From positions 1 to 39,593 of the forward strand of contig JAKLFY010000060.1 of assembly GCA_022710935.1 (NCBI GenBank): 39,593 nt of DNA, given 5' to 3'. The position numbers and the translations under genes were made by a program. Shown here piece after piece: positions 29,250 to 39,205 of this stretch. Source of the DNA: Verrucomicrobiota bacterium. GTDB taxonomy: Bacteria; Verrucomicrobiota; Verrucomicrobiia; Limisphaerales; J093. Positions within the stretch are counted from its first letter, which is position 1. Each line of letters starts with the position of its first letter. The notes beneath the pieces are model-generated. The model was not told the origin of the DNA and ran no database searches. It saw only the letters and a program-made list of their open reading frames with translations.

Positions 29250-30134
29250 ATGAATCACCAGAACAGAATCCTGGCCGGGCAACGCATCGGTTTGTTCGGT
29301 CGCGGGGGCAGCGGCAAGAGCACATGCGCCGTCCTCCTGGCCAAAGCGCTCGCCAAAGCCGGCTATGCCGTCTGCGTCGTGGACGCCGATTCCACGAACG
29401 AGGGGCTCCCCCAGGCCCTGGGTGCGGACAGAACACCCGAATCGTTGCTGGCCTGGTTCGGCGGCACGGTCTTCAGCGGCGGACCGGTCACCTGCCCCGT
29501 CGACGACCCGGTGCCCCTGGCCGGGGCGCGCCTCAGAGCGGACCAACTCCCCGGCCAGTATGTGGCTCAAACGCCCGAGGGCATTCGCATGTTCCAGGTG
29601 GGCAAGATCGGGCCACTGGGCCCCGGCGCGGGCTGTGACGGCCCGATGACCAAAATCGCGCGCGATTTCGAATTCGAAACCGAAGGAGTGGCGCCGGTCA
29701 CCCTTGTGGATTTCAAAGCCGGCGTCGAAGACGCATCCCGCGGCGTCATCACGAGTCTGGACTGGGTCGTTGTCGTCCTGGACCCCAGTTATGCGGGAAT
29801 CCGCGCCGCCGCCACAATGAAAACGATGCTCGACCAGATGCGCGCGGGTTTCCTGCCGGCAACGCAGCACCTCGATGATCCCGAGCGCGTCTTTGACGAA
29901 ATGCTCCGGGTCTTGAAACCCGGCGGCAAGCTGGTGCTCGCCGATTTCTCGCCCGGCGGCTTCCGCGCCATGGACGCCATCCACCGCGCCGAGGGACGGC
30001 GCCATCCGCATCCGCCCAGCCGATTCACCCGCTTTCATGCCCGCCTGCGTAAGGCCGGCTTCCGGGTCCGGCGCGCTTCCGGGCAGAATCAGGAGGTGCT
30101 GGTGGGGTTCATGGGGTCACATCTTCATATTTGA
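29250..30134 (+). CDS. CooC/MinD-like ATPase fused in frame to a methyltransferase C-terminal half
   Basis: 294 residues. About 1-208 are a CooC-type (NifH/MinD superfamily) ATPase: IGLFGRGGSGKSTCAVLLAK (Walker A), VVDADSTNEGLPQALG, ADQLPGQYV, TLVDFKAGVEDASRGVITSL and MLDQMRAGFLPATQHLDDPE. From about 210 it becomes the end of a SAM methyltransferase (VFDEMLRVLKPGGKLVLADF, then RLRKAGFRVRR). The CooC C-terminal third is missing. CooC proteins insert metal (Ni) into enzymes, so the remaining part may bind ATP, but a complete function is doubtful. The last residues GSHLHI come from the inverted repeat at 30112. It is probably a rearranged gene, not a designed fusion. Transcribed from its own sigma-54 promoter. 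Confidence 0.65.
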   Translation: MNHQNRILAGQRIGLFGRGGSGKSTCAVLLAKALAKAGYAVCVVDADSTNEGLPQALGADRTPESLLAWFGGTVFSGGPVTCPVDDPVPLAGARLRADQLPGQYVAQTPEGIRMFQVGKIGPLGPGAGCDGPMTKIARDFEFETEGVAPVTLVDFKAGVEDASRGVITSLDWVVVVLDPSYAGIRAAATMKTMLDQMRAGFLPATQHLDDPERVFDEMLRVLKPGGKLVLADFSPGGFRAMDAIHRAEGRRHPHPPSRFTRFHARLRKAGFRVRRASGQNQEVLVGFMGSHLHI

Positions 30135-30213
30135 CAATTGCCCGCGTGGTCCATCGATCCGCTCCCGCCGGGCGCGCGGTCGGCAGAATGTCAAATATGA
30201 AGATGTGACCCCA
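30112..30213. repeat. 25-bp perfect inverted repeat, REPIN/MITE-like
   Basis: Two arms of 25 bases (30112-30136 and 30189-30213) are perfectly complementary around a 52-base GC-rich spacer. The left arm begins TGGGGTCACATCTTCATATT. The element forms the 3' end of the CooC fusion gene. The arm sequence resembles, from memory, the ends of REP elements associated with tyrosine (RAYT) transposases; no transposase gene is nearby. Confidence 0.8.
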
Positions 30214-30259
30214 CGGTTGATTGAGTTGATGCGAACGCGCGCGCTGCTATCCTTGGACC

Positions 30260-31231
30260 ATGCAACAGGACCTGAAACAGCCTCCGCTGCGGCGCCCGGG
30301 GTTCTCCTGGCGCGCGATGACCTCCGTGATGCTCACGGCTTCGTCGCTCGTTCTCCTCGCCAGCGGCATCGTGTTGTTCGTCGCCCCGCCGGGACGCGTG
30401 GCGAACTGGAGCGATTGGCGCATCCTCGGACTGACGAAGCACGACTGGTCGGGACTGCACGTCTGGTTCGCCACGGTCTTCGTGGTCGTCGCGCTTGTCC
30501 ACCTGGTCTTCAACGTTCGCCCGCTGGTCAACTACTTCAGGAGCCGGCTGACGCGGCGCTTCGCAGTGCGCCGGGAATGGGCTGTGGCGCTGGCGCTTTG
30601 CGGCCTGATTTTGGCCGGGACGAGGCTCGGGTGGCCGCCTTTTTCGAGCCTGCTGGCTTTGAATGAAGAGGTCAAACGGAGCTGGGAAGATCCGCGCGCA
30701 CAGGCGCCAATCCCTCATGCCGAGCTCCTCACGCTCGAAGCCCTCAGCAGCCAGACCGGTGTCCCCTTCGAAACCGCCGTCGAGCGCCTCGAAGCCCGCG
30801 GCGCCACGGATGCCCAGCCCGATATCGTGGTCGAGGATTTCGCCCGCATCAATGCCCTCACACCTCAGCGCGTTTTCGAGATCATCCAGGGCCAGCGCGC
30901 GCGAGGCGGCGGCGGCGGACGCGGAGGAACGCCGGAGGTCACGGGCACTGGCTCGGGAGAGGAGCGCGGCTCGGGAGCGCGGAGCGGCGGAGGCGGTTTC
31001 GGACGCGGCGGAGGTGGGGGCGGCGGCGGTTATGGCGGCGGTGGCAGCGGTGCAGGCCGCATGACGATCGAGCAATACTGTGCCGACCAGCAGATCGACA
31101 TCGAGAAAGCGATCGATCTCCTGAAGGCCAAGGGAGTCCAGGCCTCGCCGAGCCAGACACTGCGCGAAGTCGCCCAGCAAAACGGCCTCACGCGCCCCTC
31201 CGAGCTGATCGAGATGCTTCGCCCCCGGTAA
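30260..31231 (+). CDS. DUF4405 cytochrome-like membrane protein with Gly-rich linker
   Basis: 323 residues. The first 130 form a DUF4405-type four-helix membrane domain; histidines in TKHDWSGLHVWFA and VALVHLVFN are placed as in b-type cytochrome subunits. Two copies of a small helical domain follow: one near 155-210 (LTLEALSSQTGVPFETAVER) and one near 265-320 (MTIEQYCADQQIDIEKAIDL), separated by a long Gly-rich segment (about 215-260). The duplicated helical module is not in families I recognise. It may be a membrane electron-transfer protein. The start lacks a strong ribosome binding site. No operon partner is obvious: the next gene is 190 bases away. Confidence 0.7.
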   Translation: MQQDLKQPPLRRPGFSWRAMTSVMLTASSLVLLASGIVLFVAPPGRVANWSDWRILGLTKHDWSGLHVWFATVFVVVALVHLVFNVRPLVNYFRSRLTRRFAVRREWAVALALCGLILAGTRLGWPPFSSLLALNEEVKRSWEDPRAQAPIPHAELLTLEALSSQTGVPFETAVERLEARGATDAQPDIVVEDFARINALTPQRVFEIIQGQRARGGGGGRGGTPEVTGTGSGEERGSGARSGGGGFGRGGGGGGGGYGGGGSGAGRMTIEQYCADQQIDIEKAIDLLKAKGVQASPSQTLREVAQQNGLTRPSELIEMLRPR

Positions 31232-31422
31232 AGACATCTTACCCGCGCAGCAGACATCTTGAGAGATCGGAGCGCCCTGTGCGCTGACGGGGCGAAACAT
31301 GCGGGTGAGGCCGTCCGTCCCTACGCCGGGCACGGACACCTGGCTGAAGGTTCAGGCCGCGGTGCAATCCTCCCAAGAAATCGTGTAACTGTGCGTGCAT
31401 TCGCGGCTCGATAAGGTCTGAC

Positions 31423-32613
31423 ATGCGTCGTGGCCGAACCGGAACTATTCTTCGCGCGACCGCCAAGTGGCTGGTGCTGCTGGCGGTCGTTGTTTTCGTT
31501 GTCGTTCGCGTCAAGTTTGCGCGAGTCCCTGTTCTTGCCCACGAGGTCAAGGCCGGTCCGATCGTCGCGGAAGTGATGGGCACAGGGACACTCGAAGCCA
31601 GGGTGAAAACGGTCATCAGTCCCCGCATCCAAGGGATTCTCTCCGAAGTGCTCGTTGATCAGAATGATCCCGTCGAGGCGGGCCAACTGCTGGCCCGGCT
31701 CGAGGACGAGGAATTGAAGCTCCAGGTCGATGTCGCCGAATCCGCCCTGGCCGCCGCCAGGGCGTCCGCCCAGCGCGTGCGGGCCGACGAGGCGCGCGCC
31801 GAGGCGGTCGTCCATCAGGCGCAACTCGAACACGAGCGCATCGCCGGATTGCTGACGAACCGGATCAGTTCCCAGGCCGATTTCGACAAAGCGATCGAGC
31901 TGCTGAATGTGGCCAACGCCGATCTGCGCCGCTCGCAGGCCGCGATTGTCGAGGCGGACAGCCAGGTCCAGACCGCCGAAAGACAGCTCGCTCACCAGAG
32001 GGAACTCCTCACCTACACCCGCATTGTCAGCCCCTACAACGGCCTGGTTGTCCGGCGCGACCGCGATCCCGGCGGCGTCATCGTCCCCGGCGGTTCTCTG
32101 ATGCAAGTGATCTCGACCAACGAAATCTGGGTTTCGGCCTGGGTCGATGAAACCGCCATGGCCGGCCTTGCCCCCGGACAGCCGGCCCGGGTGGTCTTCC
32201 GATCCGAACCCGCCCAATCCTACCCCGGCGAAGTGGCGCGTCTGGGCCTCGAGGCCGACCGCGAGACGCGGGAATTCGTTGTGGATGTGCGTGTGAACCG
32301 GCTTCCGAGGGTCTGGGCGGTGGGGCAGCGTGCCGAGGTGTTCATCGAGAGCGGACGCAAGAGCGGGGTGTTGACGGTGCCGCCGCAGTTTCTCCAGTGG
32401 CGCAACAACCGGCCCGGGGTGTTCGTGAACGAGCGCGGGGTTGCGGTTTGGCGGGATGTCGCCCCCGGTCTGCGCGGCCAGGCGCAGATCGAGATCGCGC
32501 ACGGTCTCTCGGAGGGCGAACAGGTGGTCGCCCCGCGCGATGTCAAGGTGCAACTGCGCCCCGGCCAGCGGATTCGCGCCAGCGGACCGACCCAACCGAA
32601 GGCCGCGCCGTGA
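31423..32613 (+). CDS. ABC exporter membrane fusion protein (DevB-like HlyD family)
   Basis: 396 residues. A single N-terminal TM (AKWLVLLAVVVFVVVRVKFA), then lipoyl and beta-barrel halves (TVISPRIQGILSEVLVDQND; YTRIVSPYNGLVVRRDRDPG) and a long coiled-coil hairpin (about 85-200). It resembles DevB of the heterocyst DevBCA exporter and MacA. It would span the periplasm and meet an outer-membrane duct encoded elsewhere. ATAAGG lies just upstream of the ATG. It precedes the permease gene by 37 bases and forms an operon with the permease and ATPase. Confidence 0.85.
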   Translation: MRRGRTGTILRATAKWLVLLAVVVFVVVRVKFARVPVLAHEVKAGPIVAEVMGTGTLEARVKTVISPRIQGILSEVLVDQNDPVEAGQLLARLEDEELKLQVDVAESALAAARASAQRVRADEARAEAVVHQAQLEHERIAGLLTNRISSQADFDKAIELLNVANADLRRSQAAIVEADSQVQTAERQLAHQRELLTYTRIVSPYNGLVVRRDRDPGGVIVPGGSLMQVISTNEIWVSAWVDETAMAGLAPGQPARVVFRSEPAQSYPGEVARLGLEADRETREFVVDVRVNRLPRVWAVGQRAEVFIESGRKSGVLTVPPQFLQWRNNRPGVFVNERGVAVWRDVAPGLRGQAQIEIAHGLSEGEQVVAPRDVKVQLRPGQRIRASGPTQPKAAP

Positions 32614-32650
32614 GGCCTTTGCTCCCAGCGCTTCGAATCCTGTCCTCCCG

Positions 32651-33862
32651 GTGAACCTCGCCACCAAAGACATCCGCCACAACTTCGGGCGGTTCGCCCT
32701 CACAACAGTGGGTGTTGGCCTGCTGCTGATGATTGTGATGGGGATGGGGGGCATTTACAGGGGGTTGATTCGCGAGGCCACACTGCTGGTCGAGAGGATC
32801 GGGGCCGACTTCTGGGTGGTGCAAGGCAGCACACGCGGCCCGTTTGCCGAGATTTCACGCGTGCCCCCCATTCTCGAAGACCGCGTGCGCGGGGTGCCGG
32901 GCGTCGCCAGCGCGCGTCGCTTTGTCTCGCACACGATCCAGCGCGAATTCCGCGGGCGCCCTCTTCGCATTGTTGTGCAGGGACTGGCCTGGCCGGACGA
33001 TCAGGGGGCGTGGCTGCCGTTGGTAGCGGGCCGGTCGCTGGGCCGGGCGCACTTCGAAATGGTCGCCGACCGTTCGCTCGGCCTGCCGCTGGGCGAGAGG
33101 GTGAAGTTGGGCAAGGACGTCTACGAAGTCGTGGGGCTGACGAGCGGCATGGTCGGGTCGGGCGGCGACGGCTTGGGTTTCTTCACAGTCAGCGACGCCC
33201 AAAGCATCCAGTTCGATCTGCCTGGCGACGCGATTCGCCTGGATAGACAAAGCCGTCGCGCCCGGGCGGAGGCGATGGATGTGGGCCGGGTGCAACCGTT
33301 GTTGCTCGAACGCAGTGCGGGCATGTCCAGCGGCATACCGGCGCTGGGGCCGCCCATGGTCAGCGCCGTGCTGGTGACGCTCGAACCCGGGGCCGAGCCC
33401 CACGCCGTGGCCGCCACGATTGCCAGTTGGCCCGACGTGACCGTCTATTCGAAGCAGCAGCAAAAAGACCTTCTCCTGAGCGGCATGGTGGACAAGGCCC
33501 GACGCCAGTTGGGCCTGTTTCGCGCCCTGCTCATCATCATCTCCACCATCATCATGGCCCTGATCATCTACACCCTCACCCTCGACAAGGTCCATGACAT
33601 CGCCATGCTCAAGCTCATCGGCGCGCGGAACAGCGTCATTGTCAGCCTCATCCTGCAGCAGGCGCTGTTGATCGGGGCGCTCGGCTACGGCCTGGCCTAC
33701 TGGCTCGGCACGTTTGCCTTCCCGCGCTTTCCCCGGTTGGTGATGATCGAGGCGCCCGATCTCGTGCAGCTCGCCGCGATTGTTCTGGGGATCTCGGTCC
33801 TCGCCAGTCTGCTGGGCATCTGGAAGGCCGTGCGTGTCGAGCCCAATAAGGTCTTGTCATGA
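32651..33862 (+). CDS. ABC exporter permease (DevC/FtsX-like)
   Basis: 403 residues. N-terminal VNLATKDIRHNFGRFALTTV with TM1, a large periplasmic domain (about 45-270), then three C-terminal TM helices with the FtsX-type sequence IAMLKLIGARNSVIVSLILQ. It matches MacB/DevC-type permeases that carry their own periplasmic domain. Start taken as the GTG at 32651, which opens the conserved N-terminus; the frame extends back into the preceding gene but without recognisable sequence. The stop overlaps the ATPase start (ATGA). Confidence 0.8.
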   Translation: MNLATKDIRHNFGRFALTTVGVGLLLMIVMGMGGIYRGLIREATLLVERIGADFWVVQGSTRGPFAEISRVPPILEDRVRGVPGVASARRFVSHTIQREFRGRPLRIVVQGLAWPDDQGAWLPLVAGRSLGRAHFEMVADRSLGLPLGERVKLGKDVYEVVGLTSGMVGSGGDGLGFFTVSDAQSIQFDLPGDAIRLDRQSRRARAEAMDVGRVQPLLLERSAGMSSGIPALGPPMVSAVLVTLEPGAEPHAVAATIASWPDVTVYSKQQQKDLLLSGMVDKARRQLGLFRALLIIISTIIMALIIYTLTLDKVHDIAMLKLIGARNSVIVSLILQQALLIGALGYGLAYWLGTFAFPRFPRLVMIEAPDLVQLAAIVLGISVLASLLGIWKAVRVEPNKVLS

Positions 33863-34599
33863 CGCAGACCTCCGCGCAATCGACCGCTGCCCTCGAAGCC
33901 CTGAACCTCACAAAGGTCTACGGCAGCGGCAACACCGAGGTCATCGCCATGAACGATGTCACCCTGCGCGTCTCCCGCGGCGAAATCGTCGCCCTGCTCG
34001 GCCCCAGTGGCGCCGGCAAGTCGACCCTGCTGACCGCGCTCGGTCTGATCAACCCGCCCAACTCGGGCCGGATCGTCATCGGAGGCACGCCGGTTATGGA
34101 TGGGCCTCGCGCCCTTGTGGACCTGCCCGCTTTCAGACGTCGGCACTTGGGCTTTGTCTTTCAAAAAGCCAACCTCATCCCGTTCCTGAACGCCACCGAG
34201 AATGTCCAGGTCGCTTTGGAAATCAATGACGTCCCGCCCCGCGCGGCCAAACGGCGGGCCATGGAACTGCTCGATTACCTCGGTGTCGCCGACCGCGCCG
34301 ACAACCTCCCCGACGCCCTCTCCGGCGGCCAGCAACAACGGGTCGCCGTCGCCCGCGCCCTGGCCAATCACCCGAGCCTCATCCTGGCGGATGAACCCAC
34401 GGCCGCGCTCGATAGCCACCGCGGTCGACAGGTCATGGAGTTGTTTCGCAAAGTCGCACACGAACGGGCGGCGGCCGTCCTCGTCGTCACCCATGACCAC
34501 CGGTCCCTCGATGTCTTCGACCGCACGTGCGAGATGGAGGACGGACGCCTGCGCGGAACGCTCGAAGCCTCGACTGCGACGGCGCAGACTCTCGCCTGA
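33859..34599 (+). CDS. ABC exporter ATPase (DevA/MacB-type)
   Basis: 246 residues. Walker A GPSGAGKST, signature LSGGQQQRVAVARAL, Walker B LILADEPTAALD and the H-loop VVTHDH are all intact. It belongs to the LolD/DevA/MacB group that energises exporters with FtsX-like permeases. Substrates of DevBCA-type systems include glycolipids, proteins and drugs; the substrate here is unknown. Translation is coupled to the permease. Confidence 0.9.
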   Translation: MTQTSAQSTAALEALNLTKVYGSGNTEVIAMNDVTLRVSRGEIVALLGPSGAGKSTLLTALGLINPPNSGRIVIGGTPVMDGPRALVDLPAFRRRHLGFVFQKANLIPFLNATENVQVALEINDVPPRAAKRRAMELLDYLGVADRADNLPDALSGGQQQRVAVARALANHPSLILADEPTAALDSHRGRQVMELFRKVAHERAAAVLVVTHDHRSLDVFDRTCEMEDGRLRGTLEASTATAQTLA

Positions 34600-34668
34600 T
34601 TCCACCACGACGAGCACGAAGGCGATGATCGGGTAGCGGCGTGGCCTCGTGCATGCCGAACTCGATCT

Positions 34669-34715
34669 GGGTGATTGTCCCCAGGAGAGCCTTTTTAACC
34701 TGGGGAATACTCCCC
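34669..34715 (+). promoter_or_regulatory. Putative upstream activator sites for the sigma-54 response regulator
   Basis: GGGGAATACTCCCC (34702-34715) is close to a perfect palindrome GGGGARTAYTCCCC. A weaker copy, GGGTGATTGTCCCC, lies 33 bases upstream (34669-34682). The strong site is repeated at 37151-37164. Both lie 129-171 bases upstream of a sigma-54 promoter, the usual distance for an enhancer-binding protein. Elsewhere in this 364-base gap no gene is seen. Confidence 0.6.
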
Positions 34716-34885
34716 ACACCGATGCGCGTGTCGGGTCGGCACAACTCCTGGCCCGCATCGCCAATCCTCATCGCCTGAGCCCACTCGACGAGGCCCGAAA
34801 CACCCGGTTTTTCGGTCGGAACCCCAATTGTCGCGGCTGGGTAGATTCCAGGTCGGCATCCCCTGCGATGCCCAGTCGAATCCGT

Positions 34886-34901
34886 TGGCATTCGAATTGC
34901 G
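34886..34901 (+). promoter_or_regulatory. Sigma-54 promoter of the secreted-protein gene at 34964
   Basis: TGGCATTCGAATTGCG has the required GG and GC spacing, with a near-perfect -12 (TTGC). The predicted transcription start is near 34912, giving a leader of about 52 bases to the ATG at 34964. Confidence 0.65.
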
Positions 34902-34963
34902 GGAGGCTGGACAGGCCGGCAATGGAGCCGGGAAAACAGAAACAACGCAGAAACACAATCGTT

Positions 34964-35500
34964 ATGCAAAGAAACCAAGTCTTCTGTCAGTCGCTCAAAT
35001 GGAGCGCAGCAATCTCGGCCGCCCTGGCCGTCCTGCTCATGCCCGCGCAGGCTCAAGTTACCGAAGAGCCCACCGACGACGGCATCATCGAAATCAAGTG
35101 CTCGCCGGCGGTCGTCAACCTCAACTCGAGGGCCGGTGGCAACTGGATGACTGTGCACACCGACCTGCCCTTCCCCGGCGAAGGATTCAGTGTTGAAGCG
35201 ATGCTCAACGAGGAGCTGCCTGCCAAGGTAATCAAGTCTGACGATTGCGGCGATCTGGTGGCGAAGTTCGAGCTTTCCGCCCTCAAGGCGGGCCTGGCGG
35301 ACTTGCCGCAAGGGACAGTCGCAGTCGAGCTGAAGCTCACGGTGACCATCACCGACGAGGAAACTGGTGAAGCTGAAATCTACGAGGGTTTCGACACGGT
35401 GCGGGTGATCCAACCGCCCAAAGTCACGCCGGGAAAGAACGCCCGCCAAAACAAATACTCGGCCGAACAACCACGGCGGGTGGGCAAACCCCAGAAATAA
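34964..35500 (+). CDS. Secreted protein of unknown function, sigma-54-controlled
   Basis: 178 residues with a signal peptide ending ...LLMPAQAQ. The mature part is a small beta-rich domain (IIEIKCSPAVVNLNSRAGGN; VAVELKLTVTITDEETGEAE) with two cysteines and a basic tail (TPGKNARQNKYSAEQPRRVG). No family is recognised. Longer in-frame starts reach back to 34649, but they precede the sigma-54 promoter and give Arg/His-rich sequence, so this ATG is chosen. A hairpin terminator follows at 35596. Confidence 0.7.
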   Translation: MQRNQVFCQSLKWSAAISAALAVLLMPAQAQVTEEPTDDGIIEIKCSPAVVNLNSRAGGNWMTVHTDLPFPGEGFSVEAMLNEELPAKVIKSDDCGDLVAKFELSALKAGLADLPQGTVAVELKLTVTITDEETGEAEIYEGFDTVRVIQPPKVTPGKNARQNKYSAEQPRRVGKPQK

Positions 35501-35595
35501 GGCGCGCGCGCGCATCTTGCATCGTTTCGACGCAACCAACCAGTACGCTGCACGAGGCTGAACAACCGTAGTGGCTGGTTCAGTCTCGACACCTG

Positions 35596-35629
35596 CCGGC
35601 CCCTTCGTCTGACTTGACGAAGGGGCCGG
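35596..35629 (+). terminator. Strong hairpin terminator
   Basis: CCGGCCCCTTCGTC and GACGAAGGGGCCGG form a perfect 14-bp stem around a six-base loop, about 95 bases after the secreted-protein gene. It is followed by TTCGCTATTCT, a weak T-rich tail. It separates that gene from the response-regulator gene. Confidence 0.65.
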
Positions 35630-35678
35630 TTCGCTATTCTGCTCTGGGTTGGCGATTCGCTTCGCGCATCGCTTAGGC

Positions 35679-37106
<1,428 letters not shown>

Positions 37107-37150
37107 GGGACCTGCCTATCGGGATATGGCCAAACCTGTTGCAAGAGGAT

Positions 37151-37205
37151 TGGGAGTATTCCCCGACTCTCACATTCCGTCGCCGCCCGGTGGGGATTAT
37201 TGCGC
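37151..37205 (+). promoter_or_regulatory. Putative upstream activator sites (second copy)
   Basis: TGGGAGTATTCCCC (37151-37164) matches the palindrome GGGGARTAYTCCCC with one change, on the reverse orientation of the site at 34702. A weaker half, GGGGATTATTGCGC (37192-37205), follows about 41 bases on, near four helical turns. The strong site lies about 129 bases upstream of the sigma-54 promoter at 37293. Confidence 0.6.
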
Positions 37206-37292
37206 AATTCAAGGGTTGTGCGCCGATCGCTCGGAATGGCGTCATACGCCCATTTCGCGCCATTTCGGGCAGTTTTTGCCCCTCCTTGCCGC

Positions 37293-37308
37293 TGGCACGG
37301 GTCCTGCG
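37293..37308 (+). promoter_or_regulatory. Sigma-54 promoter of the gene at 37391
   Basis: TGGCACGGGTCCTGCG matches TGGCACG exactly and has GC at the correct -12 spacing. The transcript should start near 37319, 72 bases before the ATG. Confidence 0.75.
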
Positions 37309-37390
37309 GAGAATTGCATCAGAATACGGGACCTGGACTCGCCTGAGTCCCAAATCTGAACAGATTACTGATCAACCGAAGATAAACGTT

Positions 37391-37975
37391 ATGAAGACAC
37401 GAATTAGCCTCGCCCTCCTGACTGGCATCGGCCTGATGGCCTTTGCACCCACCAGTTGGGCCGCCGATACCGACCCGGGCAATGGCACACCCGGGGGCTA
37501 CCAGAACCACCACGCCAAGCCCGACGACCCGAACTGGTTTAAGAATACCGAGGAATGGTCGAAGTCCCCCGTGCCGCAGCAAGTCCAAAACCAGCGCGGT
37601 GTCATCCCGCCTGAAGGAGATAAGCGCGCCGATCCGCCCGGTCCGCGCCCGCCGGGTCCGCTCACGCCGGCCGACGTCGAGGGGTTGGTGCGGCAATTCC
37701 AACAGGACCGCGAGGCTTTCATGGCCAAACGCAAGGCCCTCGAACAGCAGATGAAGGGACTTGCCGAACAGGACCGCCAGCGGTTGCGCGAGCAATTGAA
37801 GGATCAGATGGACCAATGGAAGCAACAGCAGAGCAGACTCCGCGAGCAACTGCGGGAGCAATGCGAGAGAATGCAGGAGCAACTGCGTGATCACAGCCGC
37901 CTCGTCGAGCGCGCAGGCAATCGGGGCGGATCGCCAGGTCAAGGCGGCGGCGGTGGCGGCCCGCGCGGACGCTAA
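37391..37975 (+). CDS. Secreted Pro/Gly-rich coiled-coil protein
   Basis: 194 residues: signal peptide (MKTRISLALLTGIGLMAFAP), a Pro-rich linker (PPGPRPPGPLTPADVEGL), a long Gln/Glu/Arg-rich coiled coil (about 110-170, e.g. REQLKDQMDQWKQQQSRLRE) and a Gly-rich end (GSPGQGGGGGGPRGR). The architecture resembles periplasmic or surface linkers; no family is recognised. Longer frames begin before the sigma-54 promoter and are not plausible. No good ribosome binding site precedes the ATG. Confidence 0.7.
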   Translation: MKTRISLALLTGIGLMAFAPTSWAADTDPGNGTPGGYQNHHAKPDDPNWFKNTEEWSKSPVPQQVQNQRGVIPPEGDKRADPPGPRPPGPLTPADVEGLVRQFQQDREAFMAKRKALEQQMKGLAEQDRQRLREQLKDQMDQWKQQQSRLREQLREQCERMQEQLRDHSRLVERAGNRGGSPGQGGGGGGPRGR

Positions 37976-38049
37976 CCCCGGGATCTCGTGCTGAGACGCG
38001 ATCGCGAATTCCAAGACCCCCAGGCGATCAGCGTCGCGACACTCCATGG

Positions 38050-39183
38050 ATGAACCTCGGACTAAGCCAAGGCAAGAGCGCGGTCGTCGCGCTCTTGCTC
38101 TTTGCCTCGATCACTGATCTTCGCGCATGCGCCGCCGAAACACTCGAATTGCCCGAGGGATTCCCGCTGTGGCAGGAGTCCGTCCAACTCGAAGCGGGCT
38201 TCGGCTACAACGACAACGTGGCCCTAAGCAGCGTCGACCGGCAAAGAAGCCCCTTCGCGATGGCCGGCGTCGAAGCCATGCTGTTCCGGTTGCCCTGGAA
38301 CGACTGGCAGTTGAGTCTGATGGCCGTGGGAAGCGACGCCGAATACCTCGATCGATCGATCAGCATCGACCGCGAGCAGAATGCCGCCGTGTCCGGCGAA
38401 TTCACGTATTTCATCGGGCGTGGCTGGAGGAGTGTTTCGACGTTGCAGTACGTGTTCATCAACGAGGTGATGGATGTCTCAACGACCTACGGCGCGTCCT
38501 ACCCCCAGCAGGTCTTCGGTCACAGCCTCGCCTTCAAGCAGGGGGCGCGCAAGGATCTCGGACCGTGGTGGGCCGAGTTCGAGGTCTCAGGCTCGCGCGA
38601 CTGGTTTCGCGAGCCCCTCGACGATTTCTGGCAGGCGGGGCCGCGACTCGCACTCGGACGCAGCTTCGGCGATCGGTGCGAAGTCTCCCTGACTTACCAG
38701 GCCTCATCCCTGATGTACGACAGCCGCGAGGAAACGGACCAGACGGGCACGCCTCTCCCCGGCACGCATCTGCGCTACCTGCCGCAGGCCCTCGAGCTGG
38801 CGTGGCAGCAGTCCCTCGACGCGCGCCGCCGCTGGCGCAACCTCCTGCGCCTGAGCTTCGAATCGAGCGAGGACAACGGCTCCGGCTACTACGATTATGA
38901 CCAGTACCGGGTTGCCGAACAGGTGCGCTACCGCGCGGAGAGCTGGGAACTCAACCTCCAAGCCGCGCTGGCCTACTACGACTTTCCCAATCAACCGGTC
39001 AGCCTCACCGATCCGCGCGCCCGCCATCGGACCAGCCTGCGCGTCGCCCTGCGGGCGGAGAAGACGCTGTCCAAACATTGGCGCGCCTACGCCGTCTACG
39101 ACTATGAACGCTCCTTCTCGAATCTGCGCGTGGATCGTTACGACGCCAATACCTTCAGCGGCGGTGTCATCTTCGCTTTCTGA
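38050..39183 (+). CDS. Outer-membrane beta-barrel protein
   Basis: 377 residues: signal peptide (SAVVALLLFASITDLRACAA), alternating aromatic/polar beta strands (FGYNDNVALSSV, LSLTYQASSLMYDSRE-like, YYDYDQYRVAEQVRYRAES) and a terminal phenylalanine (GGVIFAF), as needed for outer-membrane barrel insertion. No enzymatic motif is seen. It follows the coiled-coil gene by 74 bases and precedes the sensor gene by 22, so the three may be one sigma-54-driven operon. A surface channel or assembly barrel is inferred. Confidence 0.75.
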   Translation: MNLGLSQGKSAVVALLLFASITDLRACAAETLELPEGFPLWQESVQLEAGFGYNDNVALSSVDRQRSPFAMAGVEAMLFRLPWNDWQLSLMAVGSDAEYLDRSISIDREQNAAVSGEFTYFIGRGWRSVSTLQYVFINEVMDVSTTYGASYPQQVFGHSLAFKQGARKDLGPWWAEFEVSGSRDWFREPLDDFWQAGPRLALGRSFGDRCEVSLTYQASSLMYDSREETDQTGTPLPGTHLRYLPQALELAWQQSLDARRRWRNLLRLSFESSEDNGSGYYDYDQYRVAEQVRYRAESWELNLQAALAYYDFPNQPVSLTDPRARHRTSLRVALRAEKTLSKHWRAYAVYDYERSFSNLRVDRYDANTFSGGVIFAF

Positions 39184-39205
39184 ATGATGCTCCCCCGCCA
39201 TTGAC

